Origin: Pantoea rodasii
Lineage (GTDB): Bacteria; Pseudomonadota; Gammaproteobacteria; Enterobacterales; Enterobacteriaceae
NCBI RefSeq assembly: GCF_002095465.1
Contig: NZ_MLFP01000005.1
Span: forward strand, 1 to 64,000
Direction of reading: 5' to 3'
DNA: 64,000 bases
The notes below the pieces were generated by a model, which worked only from the letters and a program-made list of their open reading frames with translations, was not told where the DNA came from and made no database searches. Every line of letters starts with the position of its first letter. The stretch's first letter is position 1. Below, in pieces: positions 50,134-59,900 of the stretch. The position numbers and the translations under genes were made by a program.

Positions 50134-51267
50134 GTGAACGACGCGATTCCCCGCCCCCCAAATAAAACGGCTAAGGCGTTAACGCCGCTGCTGGAAATTC
50201 GCAACCTGACCAAATCTTTTGACGGCCAGCACGCCGTGGATGATGTCAGCCTGACCATTTATAAAGGCGAGATTTTTGCCCTGCTCGGTGCATCCGGCTG
50301 CGGTAAATCGACCTTGCTGCGCATGCTGGCGGGCTTTGAGCCACCGACCAGCGGGCAGATTGTGCTGGATGGGCAAGACCTGTCGCACGTTCCGCCATAT
50401 CAGCGCCCGATCAATATGATGTTCCAGTCTTACGCGCTGTTCCCGCACATGACGGTGGAACAGAACATCGCCTTTGGACTGAAGCAGGATAAATTGCCGA
50501 AAGGCGAAATCAGCAGCCGCGTGGCTGAGATGCTGACGCTGGTGCACATGCAAGAGTTTGCTAAGCGTAAGCCGCATCAGCTTTCTGGCGGCCAGCGTCA
50601 GCGAGTGGCGCTGGCGCGTAGCCTGGCGAAACGCCCTAAACTGCTGCTGCTGGATGAACCGATGGGCGCGCTGGATAAGAAACTGCGCGACCGCATGCAG
50701 CATGAAGTGGTGGATATTCTGGAGCGCGTCGGCGCGACCTGCGTGATGGTGACGCACGACCAGGAAGAAGCCATGACCATGGCCGGCCGTATTGCCATCA
50801 TGAACCGTGGCAAGTTCGTGCAGATTGGTGAGCCAGAAGAGATTTACGAGCATCCCACCAGCCGTTACAGCGCCGAATTTATTGGCTCGGTCAACGTGTT
50901 TGATGGCCTGTTGCGTGAGCGTGCGGAAGATGGCGTGGTGATTGATGCGCCGGGCCTGGTGCATCCGCTAAAAGTGCAGACCGATGTGTCCATTATCGAT
51001 AACGTGCCGGTGCACGTTGCACTGCGTCCTGAGAAAGTGATGCTGTGCGAAGACGTCCCGGCAGATGGCTGCAACTTTGCCGTGGGTGAAGTGGTGCATA
51101 TCGCTTATCTCGGTGACCTGTCGATTTATCACGTTCGCCTGCGCAGCGGTCAGATGATCAGTGCGCAATTGCAGAATGCCCATCGCTATCGCAAAGGTGC
51201 GCCAACATGGGGTGATGAAGTTCGCCTGTGTTGGGAAGCCGATAGCTGTGTGGTTCTGACGGTTTAA
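50134..51267 (+). CDS. potG: putrescine ABC transporter ATP-binding protein PotG
   Basis: The ATPase of the putrescine importer, 377 residues as in E. coli. The start is GTG at 50134, eight bases after GGAG, giving the N-terminus NDAIPRPPNKTAKALTPLLE. Walker A GASGCGKST (about 53-61), signature LSGGQRQR, Walker B LLLLDEPMGALD, and a C-terminal TOBE regulatory domain are present. Confidence 0.97.
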   Translation: MNDAIPRPPNKTAKALTPLLEIRNLTKSFDGQHAVDDVSLTIYKGEIFALLGASGCGKSTLLRMLAGFEPPTSGQIVLDGQDLSHVPPYQRPINMMFQSYALFPHMTVEQNIAFGLKQDKLPKGEISSRVAEMLTLVHMQEFAKRKPHQLSGGQRQRVALARSLAKRPKLLLLDEPMGALDKKLRDRMQHEVVDILERVGATCVMVTHDQEEAMTMAGRIAIMNRGKFVQIGEPEEIYEHPTSRYSAEFIGSVNVFDGLLRERAEDGVVIDAPGLVHPLKVQTDVSIIDNVPVHVALRPEKVMLCEDVPADGCNFAVGEVVHIAYLGDLSIYHVRLRSGQMISAQLQNAHRYRKGAPTWGDEVRLCWEADSCVVLTV

Positions 51268-51276
51268 GGAGGCGTA

Positions 51277-52233
51277 ATGAGCCAGATTTCTCAACGCAGC
51301 GAACCTGAAGTGGTGGGTACACCGTTGCAGCGCTGGGGCACGCGCATGAAAATGCTGCATGGCCGCAAGCTGGTGATCGCCTTGCCGTATCTGTGGCTGA
51401 TCCTGCTGTTTTTGCTGCCGTTCCTGATCGTGCTGAAGATCAGTTTCGCCGATATTGCGCGCGCCATTCCGCCATACACCGATTTGGTTACCTGGGCCGA
51501 TGACCAGCTCAATCTGGTGCTGAATCTCGATAACTACATCACGCTCACTGACGATCCGTTGTATGCCGAAGCCTATCTCACTTCGTTGAAAGTGGCGGGG
51601 ATCTCCACGGTAATCTGTTTGCTGATAGGTTATCCGCTGGCGTGGGCAGTGGCACACAGTAAGCCTTCGATGCGCACCATTCTGCTGTTGCTGGTGATTC
51701 TGCCATCGTGGACATCGTTCCTGGTGCGCGTCTATGCGTGGATGGGCTTGCTGAACAACAACGGCATTCTCAACCGCTTCCTGATGTGGCTGGGTGTCAT
51801 CGACCATCCTCTGGTGATCCTTTACACCAATACCGCGGTGTATATCGGTATTGTTTATTGCTATCTGCCGTTTATGGTGTTGCCAATCTATACCGCGTTA
51901 ACCCGCATCGATTACTCGCTGGTGGAAGCGTCGCTGGATCTGGGCGCGCGTCCGCTGAAAACCTTCTTTAATGTGATTGTGCCACTGACCAAAGGCGGCA
52001 TTATTGCTGGTTCGATGCTGGTGTTTATCCCGGCGGTGGGGGAATACGTGATCCCTGAATTGTTGGGAGGCCCGGACAGCATCATGATTGGCCGTATCCT
52101 GTGGCAAGAGTTCTTCAATAACCGTGACTGGCCGGTAGCCTCAGCGCTGGCGGTGATCATCCTGTTGATTTTGATTCTGCCGATCATCTGGTTCCACAAG
52201 CATCAAAACCGCGATTTGGGAGAGCAGGAATGA
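51277..52233 (+). CDS. potH: putrescine transport permease PotH
   Basis: An inner-membrane permease of 318 residues with about six helices. The EAA-type loop is VEASLDLGARPLKTFFNVIVPLTKGG (about 210-235). It begins nine bases after potG with GGAGG, and its stop overlaps the potI start (ATGA). Confidence 0.96.
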   Translation: MSQISQRSEPEVVGTPLQRWGTRMKMLHGRKLVIALPYLWLILLFLLPFLIVLKISFADIARAIPPYTDLVTWADDQLNLVLNLDNYITLTDDPLYAEAYLTSLKVAGISTVICLLIGYPLAWAVAHSKPSMRTILLLLVILPSWTSFLVRVYAWMGLLNNNGILNRFLMWLGVIDHPLVILYTNTAVYIGIVYCYLPFMVLPIYTALTRIDYSLVEASLDLGARPLKTFFNVIVPLTKGGIIAGSMLVFIPAVGEYVIPELLGGPDSIMIGRILWQEFFNNRDWPVASALAVIILLILILPIIWFHKHQNRDLGEQE

Positions 52234-53075
52234 ATCAGTTACCGACCATTCGCTCTCCGTGGCGTACGGCGATTTTGGTCGCATGCTTTATGTTCTTGTA
52301 CGCGCCGATGCTGCTGCTGGTGGTTTACTCCTTTAACAGCTCGCAACTGGTGACCGTGTGGGAGAGCTTCTCGTTCCACTGGTACAAAGTGCTGTTCCAG
52401 GACGATGCGATGCTGGATGCCGTTGGTCTCAGCCTGACCATCGCCGCGCTCTCCGCCACCATGGCGGTGGTGCTCGGCACGATGGCGGCGGTGATCATCG
52501 TGCGCTTTGGCCGTTTCCGTGGGCACAGCGGTTTTGCGTTTATGCTCACCGCACCGCTGGTGATGCCGGATGTGATCACCGGGTTGTCACTGCTGCTGCT
52601 GTTTGTGGCGATGGGTAACACCTTTGGCTGGCCGAGCGATCGTGGCATGCTCACCATCTGGCTGGCGCACGTGACTTTCTGTACCGCGTATGTGGCGGTG
52701 GTGATCAACTCCCGCTTGCGCGAGCTGGATCGCTCAATTGAAGAAGCGGCGATGGATCTTGGCGCGACACCGTTAAAAGTGTTCTTCGTGATTACCGTGC
52801 CAATGATCGCGCCAGCGATTGTGACCGGCTGGCTGCTGGCCTTTACGCTGTCGCTGGACGATCTGGTGATTTCCAGCTTCGTTACCGGTCCAGGAGCGAC
52901 TACGCTGCCGATGGCGATCTTTGCCACCGTGCGACGCGGCGTCAATCCAGAGATCAATGCGTTAGCCTCATTGATTCTGTTTGTGGTCGGATTGGTTGGA
53001 TTTATCGCCTGGCGCTTTATGGCGCACGAAGAAAAGCAACGTTTACGCGATATTCAGAAAGCTAAACGTGGCTGA
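52230..53075 (+). CDS. potI: putrescine transport permease PotI
   Basis: The second permease of the importer, 281 residues as in E. coli. About six helices, EAA loop EEAAMDLGATPLKVFFVITVPMIAP (about 171-195). Last gene of potFGHI, followed by a terminator. Confidence 0.96.
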   Translation: MNQLPTIRSPWRTAILVACFMFLYAPMLLLVVYSFNSSQLVTVWESFSFHWYKVLFQDDAMLDAVGLSLTIAALSATMAVVLGTMAAVIIVRFGRFRGHSGFAFMLTAPLVMPDVITGLSLLLLFVAMGNTFGWPSDRGMLTIWLAHVTFCTAYVAVVINSRLRELDRSIEEAAMDLGATPLKVFFVITVPMIAPAIVTGWLLAFTLSLDDLVISSFVTGPGATTLPMAIFATVRRGVNPEINALASLILFVVGLVGFIAWRFMAHEEKQRLRDIQKAKRG

Positions 53076-53101
53076 AACTCGTAACATTTGCCACTATAAG
53101 C

Positions 53102-53126
53102 AAGGCTGGCGTTGCCAGCCTTTTCT
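53102..53126 (+). terminator. intrinsic terminator of potFGHI
   Basis: A 9-bp perfect stem AAGGCTGGC/GCCAGCCTT with loop GTT is followed by TTCTT, 27 bases after potI. Confidence 0.9.
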
Positions 53127-53141
53127 TATGGAGCCTGGTCG

Positions 53142-53607
53142 ATGTCGGAAACCTTTAAACCCTCAATGTTATCTTCAACGCCCGCAGCGGTAACGGTGGC
53201 AGGTATTGCTATCATTGCCACCCGCTGTCTCAGCGTGCTGATGCTGGCCAATGAGCTGGGGTACGATGAAATCGCCAATTTTGTCCATCGTAGTGCGCAA
53301 GCCTGGGACTCCACCCTGATTTTTATCGCCAGCCAGCTGATTTTTCTGTTTTGAACTGCGCTGCGCGTTTACCCTGATGCGTGGCAACAATCGCGGTCGC
53401 TGGGGTTATGTCGTCACGCAAGTGATTGTGCTGGCTTATATGCTGATGGCGTCAGTGGGTTGGATCTACCCCGAGATCTTCAGTATTCCCGGAGAGACCA
53501 ACGCGGAAATTATTCACCACACGTTGCTGCAGAAAGTGCCGGATGTGCTGGTGTTACTGCTGCTGTTTGTACCGGCCAGCAGTCGCGCTTTTTTCCGCGC
53601 CCGGTGA
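53142..53607 (+). CDS. ybjO: YbjO family inner-membrane protein (frameshifted)
   Basis: A hydrophobic protein with about four membrane segments; FVHRSAQAWDSTLIF and ELRCAFTLMRG match E. coli YbjO. The frame is broken at 53349-53352: LIFLF is followed by TGA because TTTT is read where TTT would give FELRCAF. Removing one T gives 154 residues. This is an insertion, unlike most other breaks here. The ATG at 53142 follows GGAG by eight bases. Function unknown. Confidence 0.85.
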
Positions 53608-53655
53608 TACAATCTGCCCCCGATTTTTCTCCCGATTTTCAATACAGGCCTCACC

Positions 53656-54792
53656 ATGCATTGCGCGCTTTATGATGCCGGTCGCTGTCGTTCATGTCAG
53701 TGGCTGGAAAAACCCTATCCGCAACAGCTCAGTGATAAGCAATCATTGCTTGAGCAGTTGCTGGCACAGATGCCCGTGGCTGAATATTTATCGCCAGTGA
53801 CGTCTGCGCAACAAGGGTTTCGCAATAAAGCCAAAATGGTGGTGAGCGGCAGCGTTGAGCGGCCGATTTTCGGCATGCTGGCACGTGATGGCGAACCGAT
53901 TGATCTGTGCGATTGCCCGCTGTATCCCGCCAGCTTCGCGCCAGTATTCGAGGTGCTGAAACCCTTTATTGCCCGCGCTGGATTGACACCCTACAACGTG
54001 GCGCGAAAACGCGGCGAGCTGAAATTCCTGTTACTCACCGAGAGTTCGCAAGGCGGCATGATGCTGCGCTTTGTGCTGCGTTCCACCAGCAAGCTGGAGC
54101 AACTGCGTGCAGCCTTACCGTGGTTGCAGCAGCAGTTGCCGCAGCTGACAGTGATTTCCACCAATATCCAACCGGTGCATATGGCGATTCTGGAAGGGGA
54201 TGAAGAGATTGCTTTGACGCCGGATCAGGCGCTGGCCGAGCGTTTCAATCAGGTGCCACTTTACATTCGTCCGCAAAGTTTCTTTCAGACCAACCCGCAG
54301 GTCGCCGCTGATTTGTATGCCACCGCGCGTGATTGGGTAGCAGAGCTGCCGGTGACCAGTATGTGGGATCTGTTCTGCGGTGTGGGTGGCTTCGGCTTGC
54401 ACTGCGCCACGCCTGAGATGCAGCTGACCGGTATTGAGATCAGTGCGGAAGCGATTGCTTGTGCACAGCAGTCTGCAAAACAGTTAGGGCTTGATAAGGT
54501 AAGTTTCGCCGCGCTGGATTCTACTCAGTTCGCCACCTCGCGTGAGCAGGTGCCACAACTGGTATTGGTTAATCCGCCACGTCGCGGTATTGGTGCTGAG
54601 CTGTGTGCTTATCTTAGTGAGATGGCGCCGGACTACATTCTCTATTCGAGCTGTAATCCCAGCACGATGGCGCAGGACATTGCGCGTCTGGCGGATTATG
54701 CGGTGAGCCGCGTCCAGCTGTTTGATATGTTCCCGCACACTGCACACTTTGAAGTGCTGACGTTACTGATTAAGAAGGGTGGAGCCGCGTAG
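53656..54792 (+). CDS. rlmC: 23S rRNA (uracil(747)-C(5))-methyltransferase RlmC
   Basis: A SAM-dependent methyltransferase making m5U747 in 23S rRNA. The 4Fe-4S cysteines are C3, C11, C14 and C87. The SAM motif [12 protein letters not shown] (about 236-247), the NPPRRGIG motif and the catalytic cysteine in [12 protein letters not shown] are present. 378 residues, E. coli 375. Confidence 0.97.
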   Translation: MHCALYDAGRCRSCQWLEKPYPQQLSDKQSLLEQLLAQMPVAEYLSPVTSAQQGFRNKAKMVVSGSVERPIFGMLARDGEPIDLCDCPLYPASFAPVFEVLKPFIARAGLTPYNVARKRGELKFLLLTESSQGGMMLRFVLRSTSKLEQLRAALPWLQQQLPQLTVISTNIQPVHMAILEGDEEIALTPDQALAERFNQVPLYIRPQSFFQTNPQVAADLYATARDWVAELPVTSMWDLFCGVGGFGLHCATPEMQLTGIEISAEAIACAQQSAKQLGLDKVSFAALDSTQFATSREQVPQLVLVNPPRRGIGAELCAYLSEMAPDYILYSSCNPSTMAQDIARLADYAVSRVQLFDMFPHTAHFEVLTLLIKKGGAA

Positions 54793-54855
54793 CCGCCGCC
54801 TGAACTGAGGACATGCAGAACCTGTCAGGTTGCACGCCACGCCGCTCCATAATGC

Positions 54856-55587
54856 TTATTCCGGGAACCACTTCTGATTGATTTGCTGCCAGGTGCCATC
54901 GGCTTTCAGGGCCACCAGCGCGTCATTCATCTCTTTCAGCAGCGTTGCATTGCCCTTACGAACCGCAATGCCCAATCCGGTGCCAAAGTATTCGGTATCG
55001 GTGATGTGCTCGCCCACCGCGCTAAGATCGTCGTTGGCCTTCAGCCACTGATTCACGACCGCGCTATCGCCAAACACGCCGTTCAGGCGACCATTTTTCA
55101 GATCGAGAATCGCGTTCTGGTAGCTGTCATAGGCTACGGCGATCACCTCTGGATGCTTCTCCAGCAGGTATTTCTGATGCGTGGTGCCATTTTCCACGCC
55201 AACGCGCTTCCCTTTTAGCTGGCTGAAGTCACTGAACTGACCTTTGTGCGCAATCACAATCGCGGAGTTAGCGTAGTATGGCTGAGTGAAATCGACCTGT
55301 TTGCTGCGCTCGGCGGTGATATCCATGCCAGAGATGACCGCATCATAACGACGGAATTTCAGCGAGGGGATAAGGCTGTCAAACGCGTTATTGTTGAAGG
55401 TGCAATCCGCTTTCATTTGCTGGCATAACGCTTTCGCCAGATCGATATCGAAGCCAACGATTTGGTTGTCGTGGTCGAGGGATTCAAACGGGGGATAGGT
55501 CGCAGAAGAGGCGAAGCGGATTTTTTCCGCCGCATAAGCATTCATTGCCAGTGTTGCAAGCGCAGCTGCAACAATCCATTTTTTCAT
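54856..55587 (-). CDS. artJ: arginine-binding periplasmic protein ArtJ
   Basis: The arginine-specific periplasmic binding protein feeding the ArtPQM transporter. A signal peptide ends at AYA-AEKIRF; SBP-family-3 segments TYPPFESLD and GFDIDLAKALC follow. The ATG at 55587 after AGGAG gives 243 residues, the E. coli length. It is a separate unit downstream of artM, with two ArgR boxes just upstream. Confidence 0.96.
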   Translation of the reverse strand: MKKWIVAAALATLAMNAYAAEKIRFASSATYPPFESLDHDNQIVGFDIDLAKALCQQMKADCTFNNNAFDSLIPSLKFRRYDAVISGMDITAERSKQVDFTQPYYANSAIVIAHKGQFSDFSQLKGKRVGVENGTTHQKYLLEKHPEVIAVAYDSYQNAILDLKNGRLNGVFGDSAVVNQWLKANDDLSAVGEHITDTEYFGTGLGIAVRKGNATLLKEMNDALVALKADGTWQQINQKWFPE

Positions 55588-55643
55588 TATATAACTCCTG
55601 TAAACCATGCCAGAGATGGAACGGGTTACACGATGCCAGTAAA

Positions 55644-55678
55644 TGAATTTATATGCAATAAATATGATTAAAAATTTG
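55644..55678 (-). promoter_or_regulatory. tandem ArgR operator of artJ
   Basis: Two ARG-box cores, TGAATTTATATGCA (55644-55657) and TGATTAAAAATTTG (55665-55678), begin 21 bases apart, the standard spacing for hexameric ArgR. They lie in the artM-artJ gap about 60-90 bases before the artJ start, so arginine should repress artJ. Confidence 0.75.
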
Positions 55679-55709
55679 AATGAGGCGCACCGAAGCGCGC
55701 CGTTTGAAA

Positions 55710-56378
55710 TTAATTCCGTTGTTCAAACGCCAGTGCCCGTTTCTCGATCAGGCGCATCATCAGCGTCAGTAAACCGTTCACCACCAGATAAATCAGGCCA
55801 GCCGCCGCATACACCGTGACATCGTAAGTGCGTCCATACAGCATCTGCCCATGCCCCATAACCTCCATCAGCGTAATGGTGTACGCCAGCGAGGTGCTCT
55901 TAAATACCAATACGACTTCATTGGAGTAAGAGGAGAGGGCGCGTTTAAATGCATACGGCAGCAAAATGCGCAGGGTATCTTTACGGTTCATGCCCAGAGC
56001 GGCGCAAGACTGCCATTGCCCGGACGGAATGGCGCGTACTGCACCGTAGAACAACTGCGTGGTGTAAGCCGCGCTGTTAAGCGACAGCGCGAGCAGCGCA
56101 CATAGCCAGGGCTGCGACAGCAGATGCCATAACCACGGCACGTTCTGAATGCTGGGAAACTGGCCGGGGCCATAATAAATCAGGAAGATTTGCACCAGCA
56201 GCGGCGTGCCGGTGAACACCGTGATATAGCCTTTCACCAGCCAGTTCAGCACCGGGACTTTCAGGGAGAGCACGATGGTACACAGTAGCGCCAATACCAG
56301 TGCGGCAATCAGTGATGCCACCGTCAAGGTCAGACTGGTGTGCAGCCCTTTGAGCAGTTCGGGTAAGTATTCCAGCAT
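55710..56378 (-). CDS. artM: arginine transport permease ArtM
   Basis: A HisM-type inner-membrane permease of 222 residues, E. coli 222. About five hydrophobic segments; EAA region around AIPSGQWQSCAALGMNRKDTLR (about 135-156). It follows artQ by three bases and ends the artPIQM operon. Confidence 0.96.
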   Translation of the reverse strand: MLEYLPELLKGLHTSLTLTVASLIAALVLALLCTIVLSLKVPVLNWLVKGYITVFTGTPLLVQIFLIYYGPGQFPSIQNVPWLWHLLSQPWLCALLALSLNSAAYTTQLFYGAVRAIPSGQWQSCAALGMNRKDTLRILLPYAFKRALSSYSNEVVLVFKSTSLAYTITLMEVMGHGQMLYGRTYDVTVYAAAGLIYLVVNGLLTLMMRLIEKRALAFEQRN

Positions 56379-56381
56379 GCG

Positions 56382-57095
56382 TCAGGCCCCTCGCTCGAAA
56401 CGCGTGGTGCGCGATTCAATACGGCGCAGCACCGCCTGACTGAACAGCGTAATTATCAGGTAAATAGCCGCCGCCACCAGATACCAGGTGAACGGTTCCT
56501 GCGTGCGCGTAGCAATGCTTTTGGTCTGCTGCATCAAATCATTCACGCTAATCAACGACACCAGCGCGGTATCCTTCAGCAGCACCAGCCACTGGTTGCC
56601 AAGACCCGGCAGGGCATGACGCCACATCTGCGGCATGATCAGGCGGAAGAAAATCACCGATTTCTTCATGCCTAATGCCTGACCGGATTCCCACTGACCG
56701 ACCGGCACCGCTTTCAACGCGCCGCGCAGTGTTTGTGAAGCATAGGCGGAATAGAGCATCGCTAAGGCAATTACGCCGCACAGGAATGGGCTGACATCGA
56801 AGTTTTCAATCTGTACCTGCACCGGAATGCTGAACAGGCCGAAGTTGATGTGGAAGCCGTCAGAGAGCGTCAGCAATAGCTGCGACGCGCCGAAATAGAT
56901 AAACAGCACCACCAGAATTTCAGGCAAGCCGCGAATCAGCGTCACCAGCACGGTACCAACCCATGCCAGCGGCTTCCAGCGCACGGTTTCCCAGCCAGCA
57001 AAAATCATCGCCAGCACAAGGCCGGCGATCAGTGCACAAACAGCAAGGCCGACGGTCATGCCGGCGGCGCTTGCGAGTGGGATCATTTCATTCAT
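56382..57095 (-). CDS. artQ: arginine transport permease ArtQ
   Basis: A HisQ-type permease of 237 residues. The EAA region [22 protein letters not shown] (about 143-164) is preceded by several membrane helices. Tightly packed between artI (6 bases) and artM (3 bases). Confidence 0.96.
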   Translation of the reverse strand: MNEMIPLASAAGMTVGLAVCALIAGLVLAMIFAGWETVRWKPLAWVGTVLVTLIRGLPEILVVLFIYFGASQLLLTLSDGFHINFGLFSIPVQVQIENFDVSPFLCGVIALAMLYSAYASQTLRGALKAVPVGQWESGQALGMKKSVIFFRLIMPQMWRHALPGLGNQWLVLLKDTALVSLISVNDLMQQTKSIATRTQEPFTWYLVAAAIYLIITLFSQAVLRRIESRTTRFERGA

Positions 57096-57101
57096 CAGGA
57101 A

Positions 57102-57833
57102 TTACTGCTGGAACCATTTGTTGTAGATGGTTTTGTAGGTGCCGTCAGCTTTGATCTTCTCCAGTGCGGTGTTGAACTTGCCCTGCAGATCGGTATTGCC
57201 CTGACGGACCGCGATACCCAAACCGGTACCGAAGTAATCTTTATCCGTGACTTTTTCACCCAGTGGGGCGAGATTGGCATTCTGCTTCAGCCACTCGTTT
57301 ACCACCGCCGTGTCACCGAATACCGCATCGATGCGGCCATTTTTCAGATCCAACACCGCATTCTGATAGCTGTCATAAGGCACAACGGTGATGTCGCTGT
57401 GTTTGTCAGACAGGTATTTCTGATGCGTAGTGCCGTTCTGCACGCCGACACGCTTGCCTTTCAACGCGCTGACATCAGCCAGTTTGCCTTTCTGCGCAAT
57501 GAAAATGGCAGAGTTGTCGTAGTAAGGCTTAGAGAACAGCACCTGCTTTTCACGCTCTGGCGTGATGTCCATACCCGCCATCACCGCGTCAAAACGACGG
57601 AATTTAAGGCTGGGGATCAGGCTATCAAATGCCTGGTTGGTGAAAGTACAGGTCGCATCGATCTCTTTACACAGCGCATTGGCCAGATCGACATCGAAGC
57701 CCTGAATCTTGTTGTCAGAGTCGACAAACTCAAACGGAGGATAGGACGCTTCGGTGGCAAAACGCAGGGTCTGCGCAGCAGAAGCGCTCAGGCTCAGACT
57801 GGCAAGCAGTGCAGCAAGTACGACTTTTTTCAT
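57102..57833 (-). CDS. artI: arginine transporter periplasmic binding protein ArtI
   Basis: An SBP-family-3 protein and paralogue of ArtJ. The signal peptide MKKVVLAALLASLSLSASA-AQTL is followed by FATEASYPPFEFVD and GFDVDLANALC. The ATG at 57833 is eight bases from AGGA and gives 243 residues; a codon three residues upstream is also possible. Its ligand in E. coli is less clear than that of ArtJ. Confidence 0.95.
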   Translation of the reverse strand: MKKVVLAALLASLSLSASAAQTLRFATEASYPPFEFVDSDNKIQGFDVDLANALCKEIDATCTFTNQAFDSLIPSLKFRRFDAVMAGMDITPEREKQVLFSKPYYDNSAIFIAQKGKLADVSALKGKRVGVQNGTTHQKYLSDKHSDITVVPYDSYQNAVLDLKNGRIDAVFGDTAVVNEWLKQNANLAPLGEKVTDKDYFGTGLGIAVRQGNTDLQGKFNTALEKIKADGTYKTIYNKWFQQ

Positions 57834-57848
57834 TAGATGCATCCTGAC

Positions 57849-58577
57849 TTAGTGCGATAGATAATGTGCAAACGCTTCGGTTTGCGGCTGTGTAAAGTGG
57901 CTGGCATCGCCTTGCTCAACGATATGACCGTTCTCCATGTACACCACACGGCTGGCGGTTTTACGCGCCACTTCAACTTCATGGGTGACAATCACCTGAG
58001 TGATCTGCGTCTGCGCCAGCTCACGAATGATGCTGACGATCTGCGCGGTGATTTCGGGATCGAGTGCGGCGGTAGGTTCGTCAAATAACAGCACCTGCGG
58101 CTCCATCATCAGCGCTCGGGCAATCGCCACGCGCTGTTGCTGGCCACCAGAGAGGTGCAGCGGGAATCGATCGGCAAATTGCGTCAGGCGCAGGCGATCC
58201 AGCAATTTATCGGCACGTGCACGCGCGGCTTCTTTGCTAAGACCGAGCACGCGACACGGCGCTTCAATCAGGTTCTGCACCACGGTGAGATGCGGCCACA
58301 GATTGTATTGCTGAAACACCATGCCCACGTTTTGACGTAGTTCACGGATCGCGTTATCTGACGGCGCTTTGCTGAAGTCAAAATGGTTTCCGGCAATCTG
58401 CAGGCTACCGGAACGCGGCTGCTCCAGCAGATTGAGGACGCGCAGGAGCGAACTTTTACCCGCGCCACTCGGCCCGAGCAACACCAGCGTCTCTCCCTGC
58501 GGACATGCCAGGTTGATATCGAACAGTGCCTGATGGGCACCGTAAAAACAGTTAATGGCGTTTAGTTGAATACTCAT
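57849..58577 (-). CDS. artP: arginine transport ATP-binding protein ArtP
   Basis: The ATPase of the arginine importer. Starting at the ATG at 58577 gives 242 residues, the E. coli length; the frame is open 15 codons further. Walker [10 protein letters not shown] (about 37-45), signature LSGGQQQR, Walker [13 protein letters not shown]. First gene of artPIQM; no strong ribosome site. Confidence 0.96.
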   Translation of the reverse strand: MSIQLNAINCFYGAHQALFDINLACPQGETLVLLGPSGAGKSSLLRVLNLLEQPRSGSLQIAGNHFDFSKAPSDNAIRELRQNVGMVFQQYNLWPHLTVVQNLIEAPCRVLGLSKEAARARADKLLDRLRLTQFADRFPLHLSGGQQQRVAIARALMMEPQVLLFDEPTAALDPEITAQIVSIIRELAQTQITQVIVTHEVEVARKTASRVVYMENGHIVEQGDASHFTQPQTEAFAHYLSH

Positions 58578-58588
58578 GCGCAAAATAT

Positions 58589-58638
58589 GAATAGTAATTA
58601 GTGCCGCGAATCTTAACGTCACCAGAATAGTTATGCAA
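58589..58638 (-). promoter_or_regulatory. possible ArgR boxes upstream of artP
   Basis: TGAATAGTAATTAG (58589-58602) and AGAATAGTTATGCA (58625-58638) each resemble an ARG-box core, but they are 36 bases apart, not the usual 21, so joint ArgR binding is uncertain. Confidence 0.35.
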
Positions 58639-58754
58639 ATGTGGTGGGTTAAAATTTATTAAACAGCAGTGAAGTCCCAAAAGCGTAGCACAATATCGGG
58701 CAGTTCAAGGCCGAAAAGGGCCCAGCCGCAACAAGGGGATGAGAAAAAATTAAC

Positions 58755-58780
58755 AAAAAACGCCGCAAAGATGCGGCGCG
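58755..58780 (-). terminator. intrinsic terminator of ybjP
   Basis: The minus strand shows CGCCGC/GCGGCG arms (58773-58778 with 58761-58766) followed by six T's, about 40 bases after the ybjP stop. Confidence 0.85.
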
Positions 58781-58816
58781 CTTAAGTTTGAAACTGAGTG
58801 TTGTAAAAGTGAGCGG

Positions 58817-59356
58817 TTATTTCTTCTCTTCCAACAGTTGGCTGAGCGATCCACCCCCGGCGTGCGGCACTTCGCCGACGTAGCGAATATCATCCACGGC
58901 CCAGCAGGTCCCTTCCTTAATCATCAACACTTCGTCGTGCCAGCTTTTACCCTCGCGGTTCAACGCTACCCGTAGCGGGATATTGCGTGCATCGCGGTTC
59001 GGGATGGTTGAGGCGCTGGCAACATCCGCGGAGGTTGGGCCCTGAGCAAGGCTGGAGAACAGATCGCCCTGGCTCCACGAGGCAGGCTTACTGCTCTGCG
59101 AGCTGGCACTCAGCAGTTTTTGATACAGGCGATCGCTCAGGTAAGGGCGATATTTTGCCAGGGTGCTGCTATTAGGTAACCCCTGAGTGGGCTGGCTAAT
59201 GCGTAAATCGTAAAACTGCTGGGCGACGCTGTCTGGACCGCCATCGACACAACTGGCAGTGCGCGGTCCGTTATCCTTGATCACCGGTTCAACGGTGGTA
59301 CAGGCACTCAGCAGCAACGCAGCGGGAACAAGCAGCGCAAAGGCATTGTTTCTCAT
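58817..59356 (-). CDS. ybjP: YbjP family lipoprotein
   Basis: A 179-residue lipoprotein (E. coli 171) with lipobox LLSAC near residue 19. The mature part fits a DUF3828-type secreted fold. The ATG at 59356 follows AAGGAA; the frame extends nine codons upstream without need. Function unknown. It stands alone between artP and ybjQ. Confidence 0.88.
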   Translation of the reverse strand: MRNNAFALLVPAALLLSACTTVEPVIKDNGPRTASCVDGGPDSVAQQFYDLRISQPTQGLPNSSTLAKYRPYLSDRLYQKLLSASSQSSKPASWSQGDLFSSLAQGPTSADVASASTIPNRDARNIPLRVALNREGKSWHDEVLMIKEGTCWAVDDIRYVGEVPHAGGGSLSQLLEEKK

Positions 59357-59579
59357 CTCGATTTCCTTATTGTTCACTGGCAAAGCGCCATTTTTAACAT
59401 AGAGTATAGTCTTGCTTTTACGCCGTACGAGCTGTACCCGTCATGCAGGTGCGTCGGCCGCACGCATTCGCCCGAATCACTTACCGGAGTAAGCTCATCG
59501 GGAGTCACTTGTTTGCCGCCTTCCTGCCTCTTGAATTATTGAGGGTACAAATTGACCTCACTCAAACAAGGAGACCGCG

Positions 59580-59900
59580 ATGAAATTTTCCACCACGCCC
59601 ACGTTAGAAGGGCACAGCATCACTGAATATTGCGGTGTGGTTACCGGTGAAGCGATTCTCGGGGCCAATATTTTCCGTGATTTCTTCGCCGGTATTCGCG
59701 ATATCGTTGGCGGCCGTTCCGGTGCTTATGAAAAGGAGCTGCGCAAAGCACGGCAGATCGCCTTTGAGGAACTGGAAGAGCAGGCTAAAGCGCTGGGCGC
59801 AAATGCGGTTGTCGGCATCGACATCGATTATGAAACCGTGGGCAAAGACAGCAGCATGCTGATGGTGAGCGTCACCGGTACCGCAGTGATTATTCGCTGA
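59580..59900 (+). CDS. ybjQ: YbjQ family (UPF0145) heavy-metal-binding-like protein
   Basis: A 106-residue protein, E. coli 107. The pattern [20 protein letters not shown] then [15 protein letters not shown] and [13 protein letters not shown] is the UPF0145 signature. It forms pentameric rings in known structures; function is not established. AAGGAG precedes the ATG. Its stop overlaps the amiD start (TGATG). Confidence 0.93.
   Translation: MKFSTTPTLEGHSITEYCGVVTGEAILGANIFRDFFAGIRDIVGGRSGAYEKELRKARQIAFEELEEQAKALGANAVVGIDIDYETVGKDSSMLMVSVTGTAVIIR

Noticed and set aside
50179..51807. 261- and 279-codon minus-strand frames opposite potG and potH
   Set aside because: The plus-strand genes match PotG and PotH over full length; the antisense products are H/Q/R-rich and lack family features.
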